From Symbiodinium sp. CCMP2592 (Eukaryota; Sar; Dinophyceae; Suessiales; Symbiodiniaceae), in contig CAJNDT010003369.1 in assembly GCA_905221615.1 (NCBI GenBank), positions 678,174-742,173 of the forward strand: a stretch of DNA of 64,000 bases, in the 5' to 3' direction. Positions 51,101 to 62,000 of this stretch are shown here, in pieces. Below the pieces are notes generated by a model, which did not search any database, was not told the origin of the DNA, and saw only the letters and a list, made by a program, of their open reading frames with translations. The number at the start of each line of letters is the position of its first letter. The stretch's first letter is position 1. Made by a program: the position numbers and the translations under genes.

Positions 51101-53911
51101 GGATCTCCCCTGCTCTTCGCGAATCGCCTCCAACGCTTCGCCCAGCGGGGTCTCGTCCCTAAACAAGTGACGGTAGGGACTCGGAGCTGCGGCGTTGGGC
51201 ATCATGAAGTCCGTCTCCTCGTACGCTGGCCCGAGAATGGTACTCGGGTAGCGCACGGGAGGCTTCGCCCGCTGCACCGGCCTCCGGTCAAGGCGATACG
51301 TGCGCCAGAGACCATCGGAAGTGACACAAGGCGCCCCATCCGGGAGCCGCCTGAAATCACGCAGCTCCGCCCCGATGCGATCACAGAAGCGGTCCGGGTT
51401 GGAGATATGCGTAAACCGGCCCAGGTCAGCCTCAAAGACCCAGACACGGTCTCTGTGGTCTCTGCGAGCTTCTCCGTGGCGGAAGCGTCTCAGAGCCACA
51501 GCGGCTTCTCCAAAGAACGCATCGTCGCACGGGGCCGGCACCATGTTCGCCGGAAGGCCCCTTCCGTGGACCGCCGCTCGGTGGTACGCGGCTTCGTACT
51601 CGTGCTCGAATTCGGCACGGCACCCGCGGATACCACACTTGTGGCCGGACCCACGGGAAGGAACCCTTCTAGGGTCTCCGTTCCCAATCTCCTCGGGTGT
51701 AGGGCAACCAGCCACGCCCCCGCCATGGATCGCACTCCGGTCGGGGGTGTCCCCGAGATCGACGAATTCCCCAGGCACTGCAGCCTCCTCGGGAATCGGA
51801 TCCACACTGAAAGGCACAAAGGTGTGCCGCGCAGGAGACTTCGGAGCGGGCCGTTCTTGGCTTGCCGACCGACGCTCCACGGATGCCATGAAATCGTCGA
51901 TCCCGCGGAGGATGGCCTCAGTCTTGGCCCGTTCCTCCTCGGTCTCCTCTGGGACGGCCGTACCTCCTTCTCGGGAGCCCTCTGGGCCTCCCGTGGAGGC
52001 CGAGCTCGCAGAAGGGGCTTCAGCACTAGGAACGGCCCCCTTCGGAGCGGCCTTGAGCGGAGGCCCACCAAGCTTAGGCCGGATAGGGCCTTGGTAAGGC
52101 CCGGGCCCCAGCCCTCCATGAGGCAAGGGCCTTTCCGACCGGTTCCTCGCAGCAGGTGGCGGAGGAGGAGATCGCGCGATGGGCGGCTCAGCCGGCCCAC
52201 CCAGCAACCATCCAGGCCTGGTGCTCAAGAACTCCTCGGCCCTCTCGGTTTCCATGATCAGGAACGGCGGTGGAGGCCTGACCCCTTTCGGCGTCGGGCC
52301 AGGCTTCACCGTGACCATTCCTTCCGGAACGGCTGGCCTCTTCGGCGGCGGCTTCGGGTTCGCCTTCTTGCTGAAGTTCTTCGGGTGGAACAAATCCGCT
52401 GGAGTAAGCGTACGGTCCGCCTCCATCGGCTGATCCCCAGGCGCTGCACCGGCACCCTCAGGGTCACCGGGCGCGGCCTGAGGATCCTCAGGCAGCTCAT
52501 CCCGGGCCCTGGGCGGCGTCTTGTAGCGGATCGTGTCCGCAGGCGGTGCTTCGGGAGGCACCTTTTGAGGGGGGCGGTGTGATCTTCCCCGCTCCTGTTC
52601 CCCTGCCGAAGGCGCTCCCTCTGGGGCCACCTTGGGGGTAGGCTTTAGTTTGCCTTCCCGCCCTGGCGGCGGCCTATCATCGACCGTCCTGGACCGATGC
52701 AGCGCAGAGGGCATCCCACGGGGACCACCCTCCTTAGGTGGTCCAGGCGGGGGTCCCGCCGGCATTGCCGAGCTCTTGGCCCGCACCTCAACTTCCAGCT
52801 CGGAAGACGAGTCCTCGTCCCCGATATAGTAGTTGACCGGGCCGGCTCCGCCAGGCGGCGCCGACTGCTCTCTGCGGACTCCGCTCCCGGGCTCCGCATC
52901 ATCGACCCACCGCAGGGTGTTACCCTGACGCTCTGCAAGCGAGAGGTCGAAGACTTCACAGCCGGGTTGCACCGTGAGGATTCGGAGGATGCATTCTGGA
53001 GGGACACGCCCTGTCAGAACACATCCGTCTGTCCCTCTCCAGACGGGCACCCCGGAAGCCCTTAGGAGCTCGAGGTTCGAGACCACAAGACAGGTCGAGT
53101 TCTTTCTAAAGCCCGACGTACTGTCCCGCTGTCTTGGGTACCCGGGCCCGATCACCCAATGGACAGTCAGGCGCGGGCCGTTTCCGCCTCCCGGGAGGAG
53201 GCCGTCGCGGCCGATCCGCCGCGCATGAAACACCTCTGTGCCATGACAGAGGGTGGAGCCTCCGTACTCTACCGAGAGCTCCCTCATGCCGGCCTCATCG
53301 AGGCCGTCTCCATACACGGTGCCCGCGGTCAATCCTGACCCACGGCCGTGTCCCTGGAGAGCCCGGATCCGGCCATCGACCAGCTCCAGCCGCTGCTTCT
53401 CCCGACCGCCAGCCGCGTTTTCCAGATCACTCGCCGCACCTGCCTCGATCGCGGACGAAGTGATCTGGAGCTTCTCGGCTAAGGCGGATACGCTAATCCA
53501 GCCCCCTTCGCCGAGATGGCCCTGCAGGCCGAATTTGCCGTGGCGGAGGGCTTGCGTAAGCGCCCTCTGGCAAACCGCGGGGTTCTCTAGCCACACCCAC
53601 GGCTGCCATCGTGAGTTGCTATCACGACCGCCTTTCCCTTCGTTCCCGCGTCTGCGGCCACCTCCCATGGCGCCCCTCGCGGCTCCCTGGCCCACGAGGG
53701 GCCCGGCACACGGAGGAAAAAGTGGGAGTGGCTCCGCGACCAGCCGGTCCACGGAGGACCCACCGGCAGCGAAGGAAAGAGGGGTACACGCGACCTCCCG
53801 GCCCACGTGTGCCAAAGCACACCGCGAGGCGCAAGAAGCCGATGGCAAGGGCCCGCGCGGCCCGTCGCAAGCTACTGGGCTACTCGTCTTGAGCCCACGC
53901 TGCGCGGCCAT
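48140..53911 (-). CDS. Multidomain ORF: KptA/Tpt1, C2H2, RanBP2-like, TM helix, SWIM
   Basis: The frame is open from the RT palm without a stop; the first good start is ATG at 53911 or, better, 53665 (MGGGRRRGNEGKGG). Domains in order: KptA/Tpt1-like (about 53590-52945), disordered Pro/Lys-rich linker, C2H2 finger C-x4-C-x12-H-x4-H (about 51640-51565), helical and disordered region, two RanBP2-like CxxC fingers (WDCFTCGRANPPGRNTC, about 49750-49660; YWTCGRDTC ... CFKC, about 49495-49427), RGG-like Gly/Arg/Ser tract (about 49170-49065), membrane helix LTAVVLLWTFAAVVLWWAG (about 48640-48575) and SWIM finger CDCKAFLNEGRCGH (about 48406-48365). The PLD domain follows in the next frame. Fingers, RGG and Tpt1 all point to RNA. 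Confidence 0.65.
52945..53590 (-). CDS. KptA/Tpt1-like RNA 2'-phosphotransferase domain
   Basis: This is a sub-region of the long ORF. LTQALRHGKFG matches the N-terminal L-x-LRH motif (catalytic Arg-His). GGWISVSALAEKL matches G-W-x-x-V-x-x-L. EKQRLELVDGRIRALQGHG matches K-Q-R-F and I-R-A-x-Q-G-H. LCHGTEVFHARRIGRDGL matches H-G-T and the I-x-x-x-G-L turn. GFRKNSTCLVV provides the last Arg. Thus all four catalytic positions known from Tpt1 (Arg, His, Arg, Arg) are occupied. Tpt1/KptA removes a 2'-phosphate from RNA splice junctions with NAD+. A Thr-rich insertion before the last motif (TSGFRKN) is slightly unusual. Activity is inferred. Confidence 0.7.
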
Positions 53912-53919
53912 GTCCTGAA

Positions 53920-54230
53920 AGGCAGGGGGTTCAAGGGGGCTGCACAGAGAGAGGGGGTAGGGCTCACACTCAGCACGACCTACACCCTGGACTACCTCAC
54001 TACACCCTTGCTGCAGCACGCACGCAACGAGTAGTAGCATAGAAAGGAGGTAGCGACCCACGGGCGTACAGGCCTGCGTCCGAGCTGCCCCCCACGTTCC
54101 CCCCCGAACCCCCCCGACGCGGCACACTAAGACCCCGAACCCTAACCTAGACCCCGCGGTCAAGACACAAGCGGTCAAGACGAACACAAGCGAGTTAGGG
54201 TATAGGGCTCTTGTGGGGTGGTTAGTGTCC
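53920..54230 (-). other. Junction between RT palm and KptA unit
   Basis: The frame is open, but its translation (hydrophobic, Cys/Val-rich, then ARTQACTPVG) does not look like protein. The DNA has C-runs, telomere-like CCCTAACC on the plus strand (54143-54150) and a repeated AAGCGGTCAAGAC. Minus-strand sequence before 53900 ends in CTCTCTGTGCAG, a good 3' splice site. It may be UTR/intron between two transcription units, or an insertion scar. Confidence 0.45.
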
Positions 54231-56480
54231 GTTAGGGATTCATCGTGTTTTGCTTTTGCTTTAGGCGCGACCTTCCGGTCCGCGTCAGGCGGACTGGAGC
54301 TCGAGCCGTCGCGGCCTCGAGCGCCTAAGGCTTCAAGGGCGGAAGCGGCGGTCTGAGGCGCGGAGCGGCTGCCCTTCCGGCACGCCGTCCTTATCTCCTC
54401 CTCTGCCTCCGCATCCGTGAGGAAACGGCCGTCAACGACCCTACCTGTACGAACCGTCAGGTCGTCGACATAGGCCACCCATTCCTTAGTGAACCTAAGC
54501 CTTCGATTGCGACCCGGCGCATACGCGCGGTCCACGACGTAGTTAAAATCGTCGGGACCATTGACAGGCCCGAAGGTAAGCCCAATAGGGAGGTACTTAC
54601 CGCTACGCGCAACAATGGCAAGAACCTCCCTGGCACGCTTCGTGTTGCGGATCTGATTGAACCCGGAAACCGCATCAACGAAGCTATACCAGACTGATCC
54701 TACCGCTGCAGCGAGCACATCCGTGCTCCGCCGGCAGTAGTAAGTGGATCTCTTCACCCTGGCGTTTACCCTGCGGTAATCTACCACCAAGCGGCGTTTC
54801 CTCGCCCGCTTGTGGGAAGGCATCTCCTTCGTAGGGAAAGGGGCCGAACCCCAGGCCGAAGGGCCTCGCACAAGCTGCCCTCTCTGGACCTCCTCCTCAA
54901 GCCGGTCATCAACCCACTGCGCCGCTTCCCCGCGGAGCGCATGGGGCTGAGAGCTGACCGGAGGCCCCGTAGGGACGCAGTCGTGCGCAAACTTCCGGAC
55001 CGTGGTACGCGCCGTACCTTCGACCCAGAATGCAGCGGCCTTCCGGCCCACCGTCTCCTTAATGGCTGCGAGATCAGCCTCGGTGAGCCCCGGACGGTTC
55101 TCCGTAGGGCCCAACCTGAGGCCTTCAATGACCTGCGCCTTATACTCTGGCGTACGGCGGGGATCGGCAGCCACAGCCTGGCCTGCCAACGCATAGACCT
55201 CCAGGTCCGCGAAGACACCATCCCAATCCTTGGCGTCTGCCTTCGACCGCCAGTGAGCATCCATCTTCCTGGAGAACTCCAGAACTTCAGCCTCCATCTT
55301 CGCTCTCTCTTGAGGGGAGAGGTCCTCGCCAGACTTAACGTCCGGCAACGGTACCTCCGGAGCGGAAGGCTTCGCAGGCTCAGCCGGCGGCTGGCCGCTC
55401 ACTGAGCAAATGCTGTCGTAGCAAGGGGGCTGGTCGCCCCTCAGACCAGCATCCGCCAGGCAACGGCACAAGGCCGGAGCGAGCACCCTCGAAGAGGTCC
55501 GGGCCTTCGCGTGCTGATGGGCTACCCTGCCCAAAGCGTCAGGCTTTGCACAGCGAACGCAAACCGAATCCATCTTGAAGTTGGAAAGACAGATCAGCGC
55601 TCCTTCCGAATGCTTAGAACCCCTAGGAACTGATCCCAAGAGCTGACATCGATCAGCTCGGCCGAAAGCCCAAGGGAACTTCGGTTCCGAAAGCGTCCCA
55701 AACACGGGAGCCCACCCCTGGGCCTCCCAAGGCTCCCAAAGTCCTTCCTGATCTGAGATAGTAACAAGCATCTGGCGCCCCTTCTCGGCCACCATTGCTC
55801 CCCACCTACTGACCAGGGAGAGGAACTCCTTGGGGATACCCTTACCGGATAGGCCCACAACGAGGCACTTGGGGTCGAGCGTATCGACCAGAAGGCTCAG
55901 GGCTTGCCGGTCCTCCTCTGAGGAGAAGTCCCAGCGGATCCCGTAGGAGCTGGCTCCTTGAACCGCAGCAGGAGGGCTACGCAGGCCTCCTGCCTTACTG
56001 ACCTGAGTAAGCGAGTGCTCCGACACCGCTACTTCGACAAGGTCCACGTCCATACCCTCTAGGTGATCTCTGATCCACCCCTGGACCGCGGCACAGGAGC
56101 TACCTCTACCGACGATCAAGGAGGGCGCGGGAGCCTCAGCAAGGAGCTCCTTCAACGCAGCAGGGACGTCAATCGGGGAAGCTGCCACACCCACTCGGTC
56201 CGGCACGGACTCTTGCAAGGAGTAACCGGCCTTATCGAGCTTCCGGGCAGAAGACGCAGCGAGAACCCCATCCCTACTAAGATCCACCTTGGAGATAATC
56301 TCCTTCACGGTGATGGACTCTATGGCCTGTCTCGTCCCTTCGCGGGTCAGAGAACCGCCTTCGTCCAAAAACGCAAGGTGCCACCGGACTCTGAGTCCTG
56401 AGGCGTCGGGGATGTACCGGTGGACGCCCACCTGTGCCCTGGCTTCGTCCACTTGCGTGACCTTTGCCTAGGCGACAGGT
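54230..56480 (-). CDS. Gypsy-like RT fingers and palm, with upstream linker
   Basis: About 56480-55100 is a linker without a recognised domain, apart from a possible alpha/beta segment (APSLIVGRGSSCAAVQGWIR) and a Cys pair (VCVRCAKP). From about 55045 the RT begins: QWVDDRLEEEVQRGQLVRGP, GSAPFPTKEM, RLVVDYRRVNARV, SFVDAVSGFNQI (catalytic Asp), LPIGLTFGPVNGPDDF, and WVAYVDDLTVRTG with the YVDD box at 54472-54461. It ends at about 54260 in a Lys/Asp-rich tail; no thumb, connection or RNase H follows. Those parts are 6 kb upstream in another ORF. All palm motifs are intact. Confidence 0.8.
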
Positions 56481-59031
56481 TTTAGGGCCCACTCGGGCGC
56501 CATGGTACGCAACATGGTCACCAATACGCAACACGAAGTTGCGGCCCCGGCGCTTGACAGTAAACTCGACCTGCTTAGCTTCACCGGCCGCTTGCTGACC
56601 CAATGAAGGCGGCTGATGCTCTGGCTCGTCGAAAAACTCTATGGGGTCCCTCTTCTCGGGCACCTCCGCATCTTCCGGCACGAGCACTACATCCTCCGCG
56701 TGGGCTTCACATTGCCGGCCTGGCGCCTCACCAGGGCCACCAGGAACAAGTTCGAGTTGCAGCCTATGGCCTTTAACCGCCACTATCCTCCAAGGGCCGG
56801 TCAGACCAGGCTTCCAAGGGACACGCCCCGCCCCCTCTGGCCGGGGCTTGGGGGAATTCCAGACAACTCTGTCCCCCACGCGGAGCTCAACTGTGCGACG
56901 CGACCGATTAGCAAGTCGGGCACGCGCCTCACTGCTCGCGTCCCAATGGCGCCGCACAGCGGCCGCCAAGTCGGAAAACTGCTTGAACTGGGAACGGGCC
57001 CAGTACGTGATGGGCTCGAATTGGAGGGCCTCGCGGAGAACGTCCTTCTCCAACGGCAAGGCGAGGCTCCAGGACCGTTCCAGGTCCCTGGGGGTGTACC
57101 CATGCGCCCCCGGGGTATTATCCAAAACATACTCGGCGACCATGAGCCATTCGCTCCAGTTCTCCATGGAGCCGCCGATATGCCGGATGAGGTTCCCCAG
57201 AACCTTCTGGACCTCTTGGTGGACCCTCTCGTTGGACCCCATCTCACAAGGCCTGAGAGCCATACTGAACTGCTGAGTTGTCCCAAGCATGGAGCACAAC
57301 TCCAGCATCATGGCATTCTTGAACTCAGTGCCTCGATCAGATCGGATGAGGCGGGGCAGGGTGAGTGATCTCAGCACGCACCGCAGAAATGCCCTACGCA
57401 CATCCGTATGCGTAAGTGTCTTCATGGGTTCCAGAAGCACTGCGTGGCTAAGGCAATCAAAGTACGTAATACTGTATCGGAAGCCACCGCGGTCCTCCCG
57501 ATTAGGACCCTCGCAGTCGACGGAAACTTCCTGCCAACACGCTTCCGCGAGGCATTTGACAGGTTTCGCTTCGACCTTCGTGGCTCGGGCCCTGCCCTTA
57601 ACACACGCCAGGCATTTGGACACCCACAACTTAACGTCTGGTTCCATTCCTGGCCACCAGACGGCCCTTTCAAGGAGAAGGAACGTGACCTCCGCCGAAC
57701 GGTGCGCCCCCAGGAGGCCACAATGCACAGTCATGTAGCATGACTTCCGCCACGTGACGCCATTGGGCCCGGCGATACCGTTCGGGACGACCGCGACGAC
57801 CACCGTCTGGCCAGTCTTGATGGTCACTTCCCTCTCCAAGACTCCGTCCGAGCCAAGCTTGAAAGGGGCTTCCGGCTTCTTGACCGAAGCCGTAAGGGAC
57901 GGATCTCTCCGTTGAGCCTCGTGCCAAGCCGTGCGAAGAGCTGGCGTGACGCCGACCTCGCAGAGCCCGGCGCCATCCCTGGCCGCCAAGGCCAGCTTTT
58001 CTCTCTGACTCTCCGGGCTGTCCTTGTCCGACAGCACAGGGAAAGAACCGAGGCTGAGGGGACCAGAACCCCCGGACGCGGACACCTTAACCCGGCAAGT
58101 CCGCACGGAATGTGACTGGACACAAAAGGGCCGGTGGGAGGAGTACAACTCCACAACCACCCGTGGGGCCTTGGTAGCGGACCCCACAAAAGCCAGGGTC
58201 CTGCTAAGCTCTCCTTCCTTGACCGCGATCTTCTTCGAGAGCTGGACGGCCATCCAATGGCCTTCCTCTCCTGAACACTGGAAGGCGGCGATGACAGGCG
58301 AAGCCCTGAGCGACTTCCGATGCCCAAGGGACTGGATGCCGTCCCCATCATTCCAACCTTCCACGCGGTCCACCTCTCCATTGAGACCAAGGAGACACGC
58401 AAAGGATTCCCGGAGGCGAACTTCGCCCTCCTGGAGATTCCATATGCGTTCGCACTCAGAATTAACCACATGCCTGTGGCTGTGCCAGTTGGGCTCGACA
58501 GCCCAGTTGAGCGAGCTCGGCCCGCTCAGGCAGGACGGGAAGGCTTGGTGCCCTTGCAGGACTTCACCAGAGGCGTTCACGACCCAGGAACTCCACAAAG
58601 AAGGGCCGTCCTTCTCGCACCCCTCGACTGGAAGCTCCAGGTCGCCCCCAGTCCAGACCCTCGCCTTAATCCTGCCGTACACCGTGGGCAGGAGCCCTTC
58701 CACGGCCTTTTGGAGGAAACCTTTGGCCCATGCTCGGATGAGGTCCGTATCAATGTCCACCGAACCATCAGCAAGGCTGGCGGACAAGAGGGTGTTCACC
58801 TCGAGTGACACGCTCGGGTCGGCAGACTCCGGGCCCTCAGCGGCCTCCTTTTCGGCTTGGGCCTCAGCAACCTCCAGAGCTGTTTCCTCCGCCTCCTGCC
58901 GGATGGACGAAGGACACCTTGAAAATAGGTATGTCCTCTTTCCGCAGGCGCAGACTCCTTCGTGATCCCAAAGCTCCCGAGAGGGCGCGTCAACGAGACC
59001 ACGCAAGGAAACATCCGCGACTTTGGAGATC
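56480..59031 (-). CDS. Gypsy-like integrase
   Basis: The frame is the same as the upstream ORF, separated by one TAA. An N-terminal part of about 420 residues has no recognised domain. It is followed by the H-x6-H-x29-C-x2-C zinc finger (HCGLLGAH ... CLAC, about 57725-57603), then VDCEGP (D), IRSDRGTEF (D, about 57338) and SNERVHQEV (E, about 57230). The last two are 35 residues apart, the D,D35E spacing. WWPGM before the cysteines is typical for Ty3/gypsy. The C-terminal part has a GDRVVWN beta-barrel start and a LRIGDHV repeat near the end, before the frame changes at about 56480. All catalytic residues kept. Confidence 0.85.
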
Positions 59032-59033
59032 CC

Positions 59034-62000
59034 TTATAGCTTCAGGGACGAAAGGACCTCAGCGGAAGCGGCAATCTTGCCCACTATCCCATATCCTGGT
59101 ATAGGGGGCTCGGGAAACTCACGCCCCATCTCTGGGCGCGCCTCAGCCACCTCAGCATGAGTAGAGTGCGCCTTCCAGACCTTAGGCTTAAGGCTCCAGA
59201 TACCCTTGATCCCTGCCCAAGCGAGGCCCGCGACGCCGGCTTCCTTGCGCTGCAGGTTGCGAGCCTGGAGGGTGACTTCAACCACCAGCGGCCACCGCAA
59301 GGCAGCGGTGACAACTCCTCCTTGGCCAAGTCCTACCAGAAAGGTCGGGGAAAACGCAGCGGCTTCCCGAAGTACCTTCGCACAGGACGTAAGCAGGTCG
59401 ACGCGGAGCTTCTTGACCTTCTTGGGCCCGGTAAGCTTACCGGTCATACCGTCGAAGTGGGACGCCACTCCGTAATCGTCCTCAAAAGGGCCCCAGCAGC
59501 CTCTCACCGCAATGGAGTGCCCCGGGATTCCCGAGACGAAGACTTCACGGATCTCCGTGAGCGCCCTTTCCTGCTCAGTCCAAGGGGCATAATCGAAAAC
59601 AATCATAACGCGGACAGGGGGACCGCCCGCGACCCCGACCGGCACCGCAGCCGCGGTCGCCGGGGCAACCTGCGTCGCGTGATCGGGAACCGCGTCTTCC
59701 CCTACTGCCCAGGGAACAGGACCGTCACCGTCGGTCCCTTCTCCAAGGTACTGGTCCAGGTCGAACCCCTTCAGCTGGCCAGTCATCCCGACCAAGTCCT
59801 TGGTCCGGGCGGCCAAGAGCTCGTCCCGACCCTTCGGGTGCCTGGAAAAGGAGTCCCCCAGCGTCGCACTGCGACCACTGAGACTCCTGATCTCAGACCC
59901 ATCCATCAAGATCTCCGCAACCCATCGAACCAGTTTCTGGTCGGAGCCGATAGCAGAGGACTGCGCTCTCGTAAGATTGGCATGGTCCGTCCAACACAGG
60001 GTTCGGATAGTTCCGAAGACCTTTCGGGTTGCTCGCTTGACTTCGAGCTGTGCGAAGGCTTCTTGAATCAGCGGGGGCCAATTTTGCTGCGCAGGGGTCA
60101 GACTCTTGGAGTGAGTCATAAGAACCTTAATCCTTGAGAGGTCCATGCTCATTTGCACCACCGAGCCCCCTACCGCAATCCCGCTGGCGTCCGCTATCTG
60201 CTCAAGCGGGCAAGAGCCATCAGCAGCCGACGCCTCATCGAAGGCCGCCAGGCTGATATGGTGGCTCATCATCTTCTTGATGGCCTTGAAAGCCTTGCAG
60301 CCGGCAGTGGTACCTGTCCCCAGGCCACCTTCCGGAAACTCCGCTCCCGGTTTCTGCCATTGGCCCAAAACCTTAGCAGCATGGCCATATTCCGCTGGCA
60401 GATAGCCCCGAAGCCAGTTCGCAAACCCAAGGAATTGCTGGATGTGGAGCTTTTCCTTAAGCGGCGGGAAATCCACGACCGCTTGGCATCGCTCCTCGTC
60501 GGGCGCACTCCCGTGCCGCCCGATCCGGTGCCCGAGGAGCTTACCCTCTGACACACAGATCTCAGCCTTGGCGACACCAAAGGAGAACCCAAAGAGGATG
60601 CTCTTGTCGGGGAAAGCTTCCAAAGAGACCAGGTGATCGAGAAGGTGCGGGCAAGCACCCTTGTGCCTCGCACCCATATCCTCCCGCAGCTTGTCGTAGT
60701 AGTAGTCGGAGGGAGGTTCCTCGATCATCTTCTCAATGTCGGCCGATTCCACTATGTGGTACACCGGCTCTTTCCTAGTGTCCACTCTGGAACCACTAGT
60801 GACGTCTCGGCCGTGGCTTCCTCCAAGCCCCCTCGTAGCGGAACCCGCATCCCATCCTGCCCAACGCGGCCCCGTCTTCGTCCTGAAGACCGCGAGATCG
60901 GACGTGACGGGCACGGTCGACCAGTCGACAGACTCGGGCCAAAGCCTGAGGTCCCTAGTATGCCACAACCGCCACGGGCCGCCAGAAGACTTCAAGAGGC
61001 AAGTCTCGTACGGAAGCCTTTCGACATCCGGCCGATTCTCCGGGTCACCTTCCTGGGGCCTGCCGCTCCAAAGGCCAGCCATTCCTCCCTTCGTCTGCCA
61101 CCACTGGCCCTCAGTGGGGATGGAGGAGAGGACGGACACGGCATCCGGATCCGTAACCACGGACTCCGTGGCCCAAGGCCCTCCTAGGACCGTGCTTACG
61201 GCGGCAAGGGCGAAAACCGCCCCAACCCTCAGGCCCTTACGCCAACCCCTGCTGTGCGAGCATGCGCCGCAGCCTTGCAGGACACAGACGGCGGTCCTCT
61301 CGGTGGACCCGCACGCAAAGCATCCAGGGAAGGTCGAGTCTTCGGCAGTGCCTAATCCGCAGTTCCCACACGGGTCACCACTCGCGTCCGTAAAGAGGGT
61401 CTCAACCCCTCCGCATTCACACGGGGTGGTCTGCGCGAGCCCGGTCCGGACCTCGCCGACGACGGCACCCGGAGAGACAGTCGTGTCCTCTTCGGCTACC
61501 AGCAAGATCGAACCTTCCTCGGATCCTGTGGGCCACAGCCCAGGCACTGCTTCGCAGTTGGCGGACTCTACCGGGAGGACAGCCTCCGTAAGGGAGCCAT
61601 CCTGGCCTCCACTGCCTTCCCTCTTCACAGGTGCGATGACCCCATCTCCGGCCAAGAGCTCCAGCGGGTTCTCCCCGCTGTACCGGAGCAGGTCCCTGCC
61701 TCCGGTAACCGGCTCAAAGCACAGAGCACCGTCGAGACTAGAAAGCCTGGACTCGAAGGCGTAGGCGCGGTCCTTCCGCGACCTACTGTAGTCTTCGCAC
61801 CTGGGGATCTTAATCGCAAGGGTTTCCAGGGAGTGGCAGTCAGGAAGGGGCTTGAAGCCCAAGCCCTGCCGTCCCGAGCAATCCAAGGCGCGGCCGCCAA
61901 GGATGAGCCCATGCCAATCCGAGGTTCCTTTCGCGGCTATTTTACAGCGCACGAATATCTCTGGACCCTCGCTGCCGTTGTCGGGGGAGAGCCCCTCCAG

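Noticed and set aside
49466..52582. Plus-strand ORFs of about 500 codons at 49.5-51.0 and 51.0-52.6 kb
   Set aside because: Antisense shadows of the GC-rich multidomain ORF; Arg/Pro/Gly-rich and without domains, while the minus strand carries zinc fingers and Tpt1.
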